A stretch of 64,000 bases of DNA, from contig NZ_OZ156465.1 in assembly GCF_964212655.1 (NCBI RefSeq), positions 744,001 to 808,000 on the forward strand, read 5' to 3'. Below are positions 26,960-35,210 of this stretch, one piece after another; positions within the stretch are counted from its first letter, which is position 1; the number at the start of each line of letters is the position of its first letter. Source of the DNA: Candidatus Thiodiazotropha sp. LNASS1. GTDB taxonomy: Bacteria > Pseudomonadota > Gammaproteobacteria > Chromatiales > Chromatiaceae. A program made the translations under genes and the position numbers. The notes under the pieces are model-generated. The model made no database searches, was not told where the DNA came from, and saw only the letters and a program-made list of their open reading frames with translations.

Positions 26960-27093
26960 AAGTCCGCAAATGAACGCGAATAAACACAAATCCATCCTAC
27001 AGCTCGTGCGACACGAGATTCGTGGGGACTATCTCACAATAATTATTGGTTTATCCCCCCAAAAAGGCGCATATTCGCGTCTATTTGCGACTT
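26960..27093. repeat. Inverted-repeat element, family 2 (short copy)
   Basis: Arms at 26960-26987 and 27066-27093 are inverted, imperfect copies (AAGTCCGCAAATGAACGCGA against AAGTCGCAAATAGACGCGAA on the other strand). The same core sequence recurs in the larger element at 56556-56858. There is no ORF inside. It fills most of the gap between the sulfotransferase and aminotransferase genes. Confidence 0.75.
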
Positions 27094-27168
27094 GCATTCA
27101 CAGCATCCTCTGTAAGGGTGAATTAGGCTAAACACATAGCTGAGAATTGTGGGTAATCAAGAATATTT

Positions 27169-27181
27169 GGGCCTGTTAACA
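27169..27181. repeat. Short match to the MITE terminus
   Basis: GGGCCTGTTAACA equals the first 13 bases of the 269-bp element's terminal repeat (after TA). It lies just beyond the 3' end of the aminotransferase gene. A degraded end or footprint is likely. Confidence 0.45.
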
Positions 27182-27184
27182 TGA

Positions 27185-28354
27185 TTATACACTGGTCAGG
27201 ACTCTGATAATTGAGGCAACTGCATCCACCTTTTCATCATCCATTTCCGGTCCCGCCGGTAGCACGATTACCCGTTCTGAAACTCGTTCACTATTGACAA
27301 GAAAGCTGCCGGCGTTCGGATAGAGATCCGAATAGGGTTTTTTTCGATGACAACAGGGCCAAAAGTAGCGTCTTGCCAATACGTTTTCGGCCTGAAGCGC
27401 ATCGACAATCTGATCACGTGTTACTGGCGAGTTATCCGTCACTTCAACAACCACATATTGATAATTGTTGGATTCCTGTTCGTCATAGGCAAGCAGGTCT
27501 ACTGTTGTAACATCAGCAAGTGCTCTGCTATAGGCCTGATATACACTGCGATTATGATCGATGACCTTGTCTATGGATTGGATATTGGTCAACCCCATAG
27601 CTGCGGCTATTTCCGTCATTTTACCGTTGGTGCCAGGATGAATGACATTGTCGACACCGGAAAAACCGAAATTACGCATCAGCCTCATGGTCTCGGCCAG
27701 TTCATCGTCATTGGTAAGAACGGCTCCACCTTCAAAGGTATGGAAAAATTTCGTGGCGTGAAAACTCAATACTTCACAACTGCCGAAGTTGCCGACTTTT
27801 GTCCCGGCATGGGTACACCCGAATGCATGTGCGGCATCGAACATCAACTTCAATTGATACTCATCTGCGATTGACTGCAGTGCCTCCACAGCGGCAATCC
27901 TTCCCCAGAGATGCACACCGATAATGCCGGTGGTGCGCGGGGTGATCATGCGCCGGACCGCTGCAGGATCGAGATTGTGTGTATGTGGATCGATATCGGC
28001 AAATATCGGTGTGATCGCCTGCCAATGGAGCGCATGGGCCGTGGCGATGAAGGTGTATGAGGGAACAATCACCTCTCCCTTCAACTGCAATGCACGGATT
28101 GCAATCTCCAGGGCGACCGTGCCGCTGCACATTGCCACACAGTGGGACACATCGTGATAATCGGCGATACGCCCTTCAAGCTCTCGAACCATGGGGCCGT
28201 TATTCGTCAGCCATTGACGGTCGAGTATCTCATTCGTGAAGCGTAAAAACAGTTCCCGATCGCCGATGGATGGACGGCCGACGTGGAGGGGTTCAGTAAA
28301 TGCCGGCTCGGCGCCATTGATGGCCAAATCGTGGGTGGTGTTTAACTGTTTCAT
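27185..28354 (-). CDS. DegT/DnrJ/EryC1/StrS-family PLP aminotransferase
   Basis: A 389-residue fold-type I aminotransferase. The PLP lysine is K202 in LSFHATKFFHTFEGGAVLTND; VIVPSYTFIATAHALHW and MFDAAHAFGC are family signatures. These enzymes usually aminate a keto- or aldehyde group on a nucleotide sugar. The context allows two readings: it may belong with the sulfotransferase, methyltransferase and NeuD genes, or it may be the last gene of the methylofuran/H4MPT operon, which lies 80 bases upstream on the same strand. In the second case it could supply the amine of the furan precursor (an MfnC-like role); this is speculative. Confidence 0.88.
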   Translation of the reverse strand: MKQLNTTHDLAINGAEPAFTEPLHVGRPSIGDRELFLRFTNEILDRQWLTNNGPMVRELEGRIADYHDVSHCVAMCSGTVALEIAIRALQLKGEVIVPSYTFIATAHALHWQAITPIFADIDPHTHNLDPAAVRRMITPRTTGIIGVHLWGRIAAVEALQSIADEYQLKLMFDAAHAFGCTHAGTKVGNFGSCEVLSFHATKFFHTFEGGAVLTNDDELAETMRLMRNFGFSGVDNVIHPGTNGKMTEIAAAMGLTNIQSIDKVIDHNRSVYQAYSRALADVTTVDLLAYDEQESNNYQYVVVEVTDNSPVTRDQIVDALQAENVLARRYFWPCCHRKKPYSDLYPNAGSFLVNSERVSERVIVLPAGPEMDDEKVDAVASIIRVLTSV

Positions 28355-28434
28355 TCACTGTAGATTAACAAACAACCCTGAAGGAAAATATAATGCAACA
28401 GGGTTCCTACAATGTATAGTTAAAACCGACAGGA

Positions 28435-28989
28435 TCACTTGCCGAACATTTTACCCAGATCGCGCACCATGTACCTGGCGGCGCGAAGCCAGGCCTTCTC
28501 ATTGTCCCCCCTGAAATCGTAGGCCTTGCTGATCACCGTCTTTTTGCTCTCCACATCCTTGACCTCGATATGCATGGTCAGAATAAGCATGCTCATTTTA
28601 TAAATCCAGCCGATCATCACCTTATCACCCTCAACCATTTCAGCCAGATCGTATTCGCAAAGATTACAGGTGTGTATATAGGTGCCCAAGCGGGCGGCAT
28701 TGACCGCATCGTTGACTTGCTGCTGCGAGACCACATCGAATATACCCTCATTTTCGATTGTCTCGCCGATAAAACCGGTAATTTTTTCCAGCATCTTCTG
28801 GTGGCGGGTATTACCCCCGGGAACCGGGGTATTGTCGACGATCTCGAAAGGCAGCACGACGAGTCTTTCACGCTGCGCCGCTTTGCTTGCAGCAGGCGAA
28901 AGGATACAAGCGATCAAAGCCACGAAAGCCGCCAGTTGAACAATTTTCGGGCCCTCAATGCTGCCGGGATAACACTTTAATATATTCAT
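28435..28989 (-). CDS. DUF2380/DUF3280-like exported protein
   Basis: A 184-residue protein. The ATG at 28989 follows GGGAGG at ideal spacing, so the longer frame upstream is not used. A hydrophobic N-terminal segment (IVQLAAFVALIACILSPAAS) gives a signal peptide. The mature part RLVVLPFEIVDNTPVPG ... EGIFDVVSQQQVNDAV ... GWIYKMSMLILTMHIEVKDV resembles DUF2380/DUF3280, small periplasmic proteins often found near methanol-oxidation and H4MPT genes. Two cysteines (CNLC) could form a disulfide. Function unknown. It overlaps the end of the upstream nucleotidyltransferase gene by 35 bases. Confidence 0.7.
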   Translation of the reverse strand: MNILKCYPGSIEGPKIVQLAAFVALIACILSPAASKAAQRERLVVLPFEIVDNTPVPGGNTRHQKMLEKITGFIGETIENEGIFDVVSQQQVNDAVNAARLGTYIHTCNLCEYDLAEMVEGDKVMIGWIYKMSMLILTMHIEVKDVESKKTVISKAYDFRGDNEKAWLRAARYMVRDLGKMFGK

Positions 28990-29926
28990 CGGTTGCCTCC
29001 CTGTTGGTGCCAATCACGATGCGAAGATGGCCGGCGCTTGAAACTTCCAACTGGCCCCGAATCGCCACCTGTTCCCCCTGCACGGCCTGGCCCACATAGG
29101 TGGCGGTATAGCTGACAGCCTCCTTTATGGCGGGATGATCCAATATGTAACGAGCGGGGTATTCGAAGCTGTGACTGTCATCGACAACGTATACTTTCAG
29201 GTTGTGCATGCCTTGCTTTCTGTAGCAGAGCAGGTCCTGCCATGGGTTGGGATTCAGGTATGTAATATCGAATTTTGTTCCTTCAATTGCTGCCTTATTG
29301 TATTTTCTCTGTTCATGCCAGAGATATTCATCAAATGTGAGCGAACAGCCGCGCCGGTCATAGGCCTCTCGCCACAGGGTGCTATCCAGCGGCTGTAACT
29401 GTCGTTTTGTCAGCAGAGATTTTATGATCTCCCGGGCCTTACGGAACACCGTTTGCCGGTAGAAGAGCAGATCGATATCGGAAGTTCTTTTTTGTGCCCC
29501 AATCAGCAGAGAGCCGGTAACACCTACCTCCTCCGGATCCAGCCCGTTTACCTCAAACAGGGCCATCAGACGATGCAGCTTCTGCTCGATTTCATCGTGT
29601 GGGGTCTGCAGGCGCATTGTCCGTAATCTCTGTCGCGGTTGATGATGCACACAGACCAGGTCACGGTGAACCCCATGCAGGGTGACGTCTCTTGCCTTGG
29701 AATAGTGAATATAGTGTGGATAGTGATTCTTCAGCAACTCATCGCCTTCCCGGGTCGACAGCTTTTGATATCCACCCGGGATTCGTCGATATCTCAGGAT
29801 TGCGAGCACCCTCTCTTCATCAAGATCCCCAGCCACCACGGCAAAGACCAGCCCCTCCGCCGTCTCGATAAAGTCCTTCGGCTGATAGCTGTTCAAGGCG
29901 TCTATCCCGCACCGCTCTTCAACCAT
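28955..29926 (-). CDS. COG1665-like predicted nucleotidyltransferase of the H4MPT/methylofuran cluster
   Basis: A 323-residue protein. The centre has the nucleotidyltransferase signature GVTGSLLIGAQKRTSDIDLLFY (G-S ... D-I-D), the metal-binding part of the pol-beta fold. The N-terminal part contains FAVVAGDLDEERVLAILRYRR and the C-terminal part a substrate region with YLNPNPWQDLLCYRKQG. Similar uncharacterised proteins are known in archaea and in methylotrophs with H4MPT. What it nucleotidylates is unknown; a step in cofactor synthesis is the contextual guess. It overlaps the upstream mfnB by 25 bases and the following DUF2380 gene by 35. Confidence 0.65.
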   Translation of the reverse strand: MVEERCGIDALNSYQPKDFIETAEGLVFAVVAGDLDEERVLAILRYRRIPGGYQKLSTREGDELLKNHYPHYIHYSKARDVTLHGVHRDLVCVHHQPRQRLRTMRLQTPHDEIEQKLHRLMALFEVNGLDPEEVGVTGSLLIGAQKRTSDIDLLFYRQTVFRKAREIIKSLLTKRQLQPLDSTLWREAYDRRGCSLTFDEYLWHEQRKYNKAAIEGTKFDITYLNPNPWQDLLCYRKQGMHNLKVYVVDDSHSFEYPARYILDHPAIKEAVSYTATYVGQAVQGEQVAIRGQLEVSSAGHLRIVIGTNREATDEYIKVLSRQH

Positions 29927-30639
29927 CGACTCAACGCCGGCACCGTCCGCTCTCTCCGTGTGGCTGCTTGCGCGAGGGCATCATGTATCGCACGCAGCCG
30001 GTGTGGTGCAATACCGGCTGTGCGCTCGCGCCCTTCACATAGCGCGCCGCGAAAACCGAGATAGTCGGGCAATAGGCAATGCAGTTGGGGGATATCCTCC
30101 AATCGCAGGGATCCGGCGAGACCGCTTATCATGTCGAGTGCCCTGACCTCGCTCACGAACCGTTCGAGCCGGTTCAGATCCATGTGGTCCAGCAATCCTC
30201 CCCCACCCTTCTCAGCCGTGTCGAGCATGACACCGCGAAAACCGGAGCCGGCAAACTCAGCCAGCCGCTCCAGCGGAGGTTCACGATCCGCGAAAAGGAC
30301 AGCAACCACCTTATGCCTGTGGGTAAGTCTACTGATGGCCTGCAGGCATCGGGTCAGGTTTTCAGCGGAGAAAAAACCGACCTTTACGTAGTCCACACCG
30401 CATTCGGCGGTCCGGCCGATTGCCTGAGCGAGTTGTTGCGGCTCGGCGGGCAGATCGCCGACAGTGGCACTGACCGGGCAACGGCCACCACAGCTGGCCG
30501 CCAGGCTGCGAATCGACTCGATCGGAAGGGCACCCAATGCGCCGGTGTGGGGATTCTTCAGATCGATGATGTCCACCCCAGCTTGAATGGCTGATTCAAG
30601 TTCCCGCCAGTCGATTACACTGGCCAACATGCGCGTCAT
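29902..30639 (-). CDS. mfnB: (5-formylfuran-3-yl)methyl phosphate synthase (DUF556)
   Basis: A 245-residue TIM-barrel protein. In methanogens MfnB condenses two glyceraldehyde-3-phosphate molecules to the furan precursor of methanofuran. The motif GVDIIDLKNPHTGALGALP contains K28, aligning with the catalytic Schiff-base lysine of the archaeal enzyme; VDYVKVGFF and VMLDTAEKGGGGLLDHM are further family signatures. The start is the ATG at 30639 inside an ATGA overlap with the upstream DUF447 gene, 17 codons downstream of the longest possible frame. Here it should provide the furan ring of bacterial methylofuran, the cofactor of Fhc. Confidence 0.9.
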   Translation of the reverse strand: MTRMLASVIDWRELESAIQAGVDIIDLKNPHTGALGALPIESIRSLAASCGGRCPVSATVGDLPAEPQQLAQAIGRTAECGVDYVKVGFFSAENLTRCLQAISRLTHRHKVVAVLFADREPPLERLAEFAGSGFRGVMLDTAEKGGGGLLDHMDLNRLERFVSEVRALDMISGLAGSLRLEDIPQLHCLLPDYLGFRGALCEGRERTAGIAPHRLRAIHDALAQAATRRERTVPALSRWLKSGAG

Positions 30640-31205
30640 AACGCATCCTCCATTTGCCGCCGGAACTCGTCCACGCGTGCCATCAACCACGCCCAGGCTG
30701 CCTGCTCCCGTTCGCCAGCGGTCTTTTCAATGGCGATGCTGAGATAGGCGAGTTCGGCCTCGATCTTCTCCCACGGCAACCGTCTGAGGCGGCTGACCAG
30801 AATCGCCAGTTCCAGTACGGCCGCCTGGGCCCGATTGAATCCCTGAAACGGCCGGTGGTTGGTTTCGTGGAGCGGTTTGCAGATCAGGCGCGGGCGGATC
30901 TTATCCTCCTCCACCCTCAACAGAGCAACCTCGCAGTGAGCCAGGGCATCGACCAGTCGAGGCGCAGCCACCTTGTCCGCCTCGACCAGAGGCCAATCGT
31001 AGCGTCCCGTGAGACAGCCGGCGAAGACCCTGACATCATCGCAATAATTGATGACGGCGCACTCCCCGGTGAGGATATTGTCGAGTGTTCGCGAGGGACG
31101 GAAGGGAGCGATCACGACCTCCCCTTCCCGCCAGACAACACCCATGGGCGCAATCTGATTTTCACCTTCCCGGCTGCGACTGGTAACGATAACTTCGTTG
31201 ATCAT
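30636..31205 (-). CDS. DUF447-family protein (flavin-reductase-like fold)
   Basis: A 189-residue protein starting MINEVIVTSRSREGENQIAP-MGV, the typical opening of DUF447, with a split-barrel FMN-binding type core (VVIAPFRPSRTLDNILTGECAVINYCDDV). A helical C-terminal half follows (FNRAQAAVLELAILVSRLRRL). DUF447 is known mainly from archaea and from bacteria with the H4MPT pathway; its reaction is not established. Four-base ATGA overlaps on both sides couple it to the DHPS-like gene and mfnB, placing it firmly in cofactor synthesis. Confidence 0.8.
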   Translation of the reverse strand: MINEVIVTSRSREGENQIAPMGVVWREGEVVIAPFRPSRTLDNILTGECAVINYCDDVRVFAGCLTGRYDWPLVEADKVAAPRLVDALAHCEVALLRVEEDKIRPRLICKPLHETNHRPFQGFNRAQAAVLELAILVSRLRRLPWEKIEAELAYLSIAIEKTAGEREQAAWAWLMARVDEFRRQMEDAL

Positions 31206-32608
31206 GAGGTCTTCCCGACCCGGCTGGTTTTTTTCATGGTAGTACCCGGTTCCTGCTGGCGATTCATATCCTGCTCGACCTCTGCCAGTGCCGAACCCCA
31301 GCCTAACGGTTGATCCTGCACATAACGTTTGCCGAGTTGATGGGCGATCTGCGCCCGAGCCAGCTCGACACCCAGATAGAATGCATGCCCGCCATCTTCT
31401 TCGACCCCCAGCTGAGGATAGAAATCGAAAGGATCATCGTGGGTTATCAGGCCATCCCTGTTGTAGAGATGGATGCCTTTGTCGCTGACCTGGATGCGGA
31501 AATTAGGGTCGCGGATGTCAGCGGCCAGCTCACTGATCTGGGTGAAGGTATAGGGATAAGGTTTTGTTTCGTGCAGACCTGTCAGGCGGTTGCCGACCTG
31601 TTTCGGCAGGCTGTTCTGTTGGCGTGCCCAGTACATGATACGTCGCGCCGCATCCGCTTCCCGCACCGCGCTGCGGCAGTGAGGGCTGACCTGCGTGGTA
31701 AGGATGTTGGTGATATGAAGCTCCGAGATGATACCCATCATCACTGCATTGATGCCGGTGGTATCGGCTTCGGTCAACTCTGTGATATTACCCACTCCCA
31801 TCATGATCTCCGTGTCCGGATGGTCGCTTCGTAGACGTTGATAGCGGACGATGGATTCGGTGAAACCGAAGTGAATGGGATCGAGAATGGGATCGGCGAT
31901 GTAACCACGCCCTTCTGCATCGAGCCGCCGCATGGCACGCTGCAGGGAGTCGAGGTCACCCGGCTTGGCCGGTATCAGTACAGGCCTGGACACCACCTTG
32001 TCGGCAATCCATAGATTGGTTTCATGCAGACTCAGCAGGAAGTCGGCGCCCGCTTCCCCGCCAATCAGCAGTTCTTCGCTCTGCATCGAATCGACACTGA
32101 CCTGGTAGCCGGCAGCCTTGAGTGCCCGGACGCTGTCGGCAAGATGGGGAAAGGGTGTATCCGGCAGACAGCCGAGATCGATGACATCGGCCCCATCGGC
32201 GGCATACGCCGCAGCCTGCTGCAGGATTTCCTCGATGATGAGATTGGGGGCGTCGACAATTTCCGCGAAGATTCGTACATCGTAGTTATCGAGATCGGGT
32301 GCCTTGCCTTCGTAACCGAAAAAACGGGGCAGATCCATCAACTCCTCCGGACCCCGTTCTACAGGAATGCCGAAGTGATGGCTCAGTTCCTCCAGATCAC
32401 CCCGACAACGACCCGGCACCAGAATCCGCTGCGCATCATCGACCTCATTAAGACGGCGTTTAATCATATCGGCAGTCATCAGTGCCGCCACCTTGAGACC
32501 GAGGTTGTGCACCCGCCACTCGAATGCCTCAGAGGCCATCTCCCGCAGTACCCGGTGGAGCTGTTTTTCAGCCAGGGAGCCGGTCAGAAAAAGGATCTTT
32601 TCAACCAC
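31202..32608 (-). CDS. Dihydropteroate-synthase-like protein of the H4MPT cluster (DUF6513 type)
   Basis: A 468-residue protein. The start is the GTG at 32608 behind GAGGGAG; the longer frame upstream is Arg/Gly/Cys-rich and not protein-like. The N-terminal domain (ILFLTGSLAEKQLHRVLREM) precedes a pterin-binding TIM barrel related to DHPS (DGADVIDLGCLPDTPFPHLA, GYQVSVDSMQSEELL, GVGNITELTEADTTGINAVM). A C-terminal 130-residue extension follows. In H4MPT makers this family is thought to act in pterin-cofactor formation or regulation, but the exact reaction is not proven. Genes follow without gaps: PTPS upstream (26 bases), DUF447 overlapping downstream. Confidence 0.8.
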   Translation of the reverse strand: MVEKILFLTGSLAEKQLHRVLREMASEAFEWRVHNLGLKVAALMTADMIKRRLNEVDDAQRILVPGRCRGDLEELSHHFGIPVERGPEELMDLPRFFGYEGKAPDLDNYDVRIFAEIVDAPNLIIEEILQQAAAYAADGADVIDLGCLPDTPFPHLADSVRALKAAGYQVSVDSMQSEELLIGGEAGADFLLSLHETNLWIADKVVSRPVLIPAKPGDLDSLQRAMRRLDAEGRGYIADPILDPIHFGFTESIVRYQRLRSDHPDTEIMMGVGNITELTEADTTGINAVMMGIISELHITNILTTQVSPHCRSAVREADAARRIMYWARQQNSLPKQVGNRLTGLHETKPYPYTFTQISELAADIRDPNFRIQVSDKGIHLYNRDGLITHDDPFDFYPQLGVEEDGGHAFYLGVELARAQIAHQLGKRYVQDQPLGWGSALAEVEQDMNRQQEPGTTMKKTSRVGKTS

Positions 32609-32634
32609 CGCGTTGCTCCCTCGACACGACCATC

Positions 32635-33147
32635 TCAAACTCCTCCCGAGTGGATCACACGTCGGCAGATACCCCACTGATGATCCGCCTCTTCCACAGC
32701 CACCTCGAGGGTCTTCACATGGGTCAAGGCAGCGCATGCTTCGAGTTTTGGCAGCAACGACTCCATGATGTACCAGGCAATCATTTCAGCTGTCGTGTTC
32801 GCTACTGGCAGTATCAGGCAGTTGCCGGCCGGCAGGGAAAACACCTTGTCATAACTCGAAACCTCTAGTTGACCGCCGCTCTTTTTGATTACGACTTCAT
32901 CGCTTTTGCCCGGTAAAAGAACCTTGTCATGAAGCCCTGAACAGATTTCAGCGGCAAGTCGGTTGAGTTGGACGAAATCGATCACGAATGCGTCTTCGTT
33001 ATTGTCGCCATAGGCCTGGATGCGGAGATGAAAATTGTGTCCGTGAAGGTTTTCACAGCTATTGTCGAAAGTGATGAAATGGGCGGAGTTGAAATGTAAC
33101 TCCCCCGGGTGAACGTTGACTGCGAATGTCTGAGCGTGATTGAGCAA
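32635..33147 (-). CDS. 6-pyruvoyltetrahydropterin synthase / QueD-family protein
   Basis: A 170-residue PTPS-fold enzyme with the complete zinc set: His in LHFNSAHFI and both His of NLHGHNFHLR, with a Cys just before (NSCEN) as catalytic thiol and LHDKVLL plus VEEADHQWG for the acid/base and pterin-anchoring positions. It should convert a dihydroneopterin triphosphate-type substrate, supplying a pterin for H4MPT or another deazapurine or pterin route. The start is TTG with poor Shine-Dalgarno context; no better start exists in frame. First gene of the mfnB operon, following a 583-bp gap. Confidence 0.82.
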   Translation of the reverse strand: MLNHAQTFAVNVHPGELHFNSAHFITFDNSCENLHGHNFHLRIQAYGDNNEDAFVIDFVQLNRLAAEICSGLHDKVLLPGKSDEVVIKKSGGQLEVSSYDKVFSLPAGNCLILPVANTTAEMIAWYIMESLLPKLEACAALTHVKTLEVAVEEADHQWGICRRVIHSGGV

Positions 33148-33730
33148 AGGTAGGCTCCAAATATATTGTTAACCCGACACTTTTATAGTTACGGCGATAA
33201 GCCTTTTTACCAGTTCGAGAAGTAACATGGGTCAAGGTAAGCGTCAACCTGGCCATCAATAGCAATGCAAGATTGGATCCAACTAAATATAGCGGATCTG
33301 CATATAAGCATTCGAATTATCCGTTAATTCAGCAACAAAGCAGCGATACTTCATACTTCAATAGAAAAATCGGGGAAACGGCCGATTTTGGCGGTTATGG
33401 TGAATTATAGCCACACTCAGTCGCGGCACGATCAGACTGGATTCGTATCTACGATAAGGGATGTTATGGCAAGGGGGCGCGGAAATCCGGGATATGGTTT
33501 AAGCGATGTATGACGGGAATGACACAGGCTGTGTCTCAAATATGCAAAGCCTGTGACCACTGAGCCCGATGGCAATCTGAGATCTGCATGGTTGTCTTTA
33601 TTGATGGAGGCATGACAGCTCCCCTCCCTGCTCCTTGAGATGGGAATCCAAAGTGGCGCTTTGCCATACCCTACGAAACCGATTTGAGAGATTCTGTCAT
33701 GCTGAGCGAAATACAGACGCCAGCAGAGCT
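33148..33730. other. Intergenic, 583 bp
   Basis: No gene visible. It lies upstream of the PTPS-led operon and after the DUF6647 gene. Promoter elements for the operon should be here, but I cannot point to a convincing pair of boxes. Confidence 0.4.
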
Positions 33731-34153
33731 CTAGCCCTTCTGTTGCGCGTCAGGTTCCTCGCAGCGTAGCATCGGCACTACGGATCCTACAGGATAGTAG
33801 GTGCCGTATTCGACCAGAAACTGACTCTGAATATTGTAGGCTTCACGTTCTGCGGCGATGCTTTGTTCACAATTTTCAAGTACTGCGCCCTGCCTGCCCT
33901 GAAGCCAGTGAACGAGTTCATGCAGAGCGACAGATGTATGGAAGATATTGTTTTCCAGATCCATGCGATCATCGAGATAGACCACATCCCCGTCACCGGG
34001 ATACCAGCCCAGCACCTTGCAGGAACGTCCGTTACAGGCACGTTCCTCCAACCAGCTATGGGTCACCATCCGCATTTCGGGACACTCATTGTCAACGCGA
34101 TGGTAATCAGAAAGGGTAAACACCCAGGACAGCAGTACAGCACATAATTCCAT
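33731..34153 (-). CDS. DUF6647-like putative zinc metalloprotein (HELVH)
   Basis: A 140-residue protein. HTSVALHELVHWLQG contains HELVH (H78-E79-x-x-H82), the zincin metal-binding motif, and a downstream Glu in SIAAEREAYNIQ could be the third ligand. The N-terminus MELCAVLLSWVFTLS is hydrophobic and may be a short signal or anchor. Four further cysteines suggest disulfides and export. Peptidase activity is plausible but unproven. It is isolated between two cofactor operons and its role there is unclear. Confidence 0.7.
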   Translation of the reverse strand: MELCAVLLSWVFTLSDYHRVDNECPEMRMVTHSWLEERACNGRSCKVLGWYPGDGDVVYLDDRMDLENNIFHTSVALHELVHWLQGRQGAVLENCEQSIAAEREAYNIQSQFLVEYGTYYPVGSVVPMLRCEEPDAQQKG

Positions 34154-34595
34154 AACAACCCCCAGTCAATAAACTATGGGACGACCCTATTGAGAGGAGG
34201 ATTCCGTGCCACATCTGCCAGGCCATCAGTAGTCTGATGTAATCTATAGCGGTAGATTGGTAGAGTACTTTAGAAAAAGCTTATGTACATATCTCATGAG
34301 TGATAGAAACATCAGATCTTACTAATATTCTGCATAACACATGCCAGCACTGCTTTGACAAATGTTAATATCCCTTATATTCAATTGGTTATAATAGTTT
34401 CCAAGAAATAACCGAACATCAACGTGTATTTGATTGCTTGTTTTAGTCAATAAATTGTCAGATTTTGCCCATACGGGATGTGTACATGCATCCAAATGGT
34501 GCACGAACTGCAACCCTGTTAGAACGATCTGGTTTTGCTCAGGACAGAGACCTAAGCGTGGAAATAGGGATGCAAGGCAAAAGGTGGCATTACTC
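34154..34595. other. Intergenic, 442 bp
   Basis: Between DUF6647 and the mfnE-like gene, both minus strand. The first 300 bases are AT-rich. Nothing supportable was seen. Confidence 0.4.
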
Positions 34596-35210
34596 TTATG
34601 CAGTCGCTATTTTTATGGCGACATCTCCGTTACCGTGACACAACTCCCCGAAACGGGCGTAATCCGGCCCGGACAATACCCAGGCATGGAGAGCCCCCTC
34701 CCCCTGCCGTAGAAATGTATCGAATTGAGCATCGACGATGCCGGCTTCCGTTAGCTTCTCAAGCGGCAGGCTGGCCTCTTCGCGGGTTACCGACTTGACC
34801 AGCAGCAGGTTGTCGATATCAAGTACTCGACAAAGCCATGCGGAGAGCGAATCGGACGTCACTTCCCAACCGTGTTTGATTTCGGGATCGGCCATCACCA
34901 TGGCGGTCGGCAACCAGACCGGTGTCTCACCTCGCCGGAGCGCCTCTTCTATCTGGGATTGGTCTGCTGCGGCAGCCAGTCCCGTCTGCAGACCGCAGAG
35001 CATTCGACCGAACTGCTCCATGGCAAGCAGTGCCATCAAGTGTGCGGTTGAGTCATCGATTTGCCAATGGTGCTGTGCCAGCCTGACCTGATCCGCGAAA
35101 GGTCCACCCCCGGGGACGATGACCAGCGATCCGGCTTTCGCCAAGACAGCCAGCCAATCTCTCAGATCGGCTGAATTGAACAGGCTGCCCCCCAGCTTGA
35201 CTACCCACAT
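34596..35210 (-). CDS. Amino-acid-kinase-fold protein, MfnE-like furan phosphate kinase
   Basis: A 204-residue member of the aspartokinase/UMP-kinase fold: MWVVKLGGSLF is the phosphate-binding start and LVIVPGGGPFADQVR the second glycine loop, with WEVTSDSLSAWLC near the ATP site. In Methanocaldococcus, MfnE of this superfamily phosphorylates aminomethylfuran-methyl phosphate to the diphosphate before coupling. Here the clustering with mfnB, pabB, an MfnF-like and an MfnD-like gene supports the same role in methylofuran synthesis. It overlaps the upstream pabB end by ten bases. Confidence 0.75.
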   Translation of the reverse strand: MWVVKLGGSLFNSADLRDWLAVLAKAGSLVIVPGGGPFADQVRLAQHHWQIDDSTAHLMALLAMEQFGRMLCGLQTGLAAAADQSQIEEALRRGETPVWLPTAMVMADPEIKHGWEVTSDSLSAWLCRVLDIDNLLLVKSVTREEASLPLEKLTEAGIVDAQFDTFLRQGEGALHAWVLSGPDYARFGELCHGNGDVAIKIATA

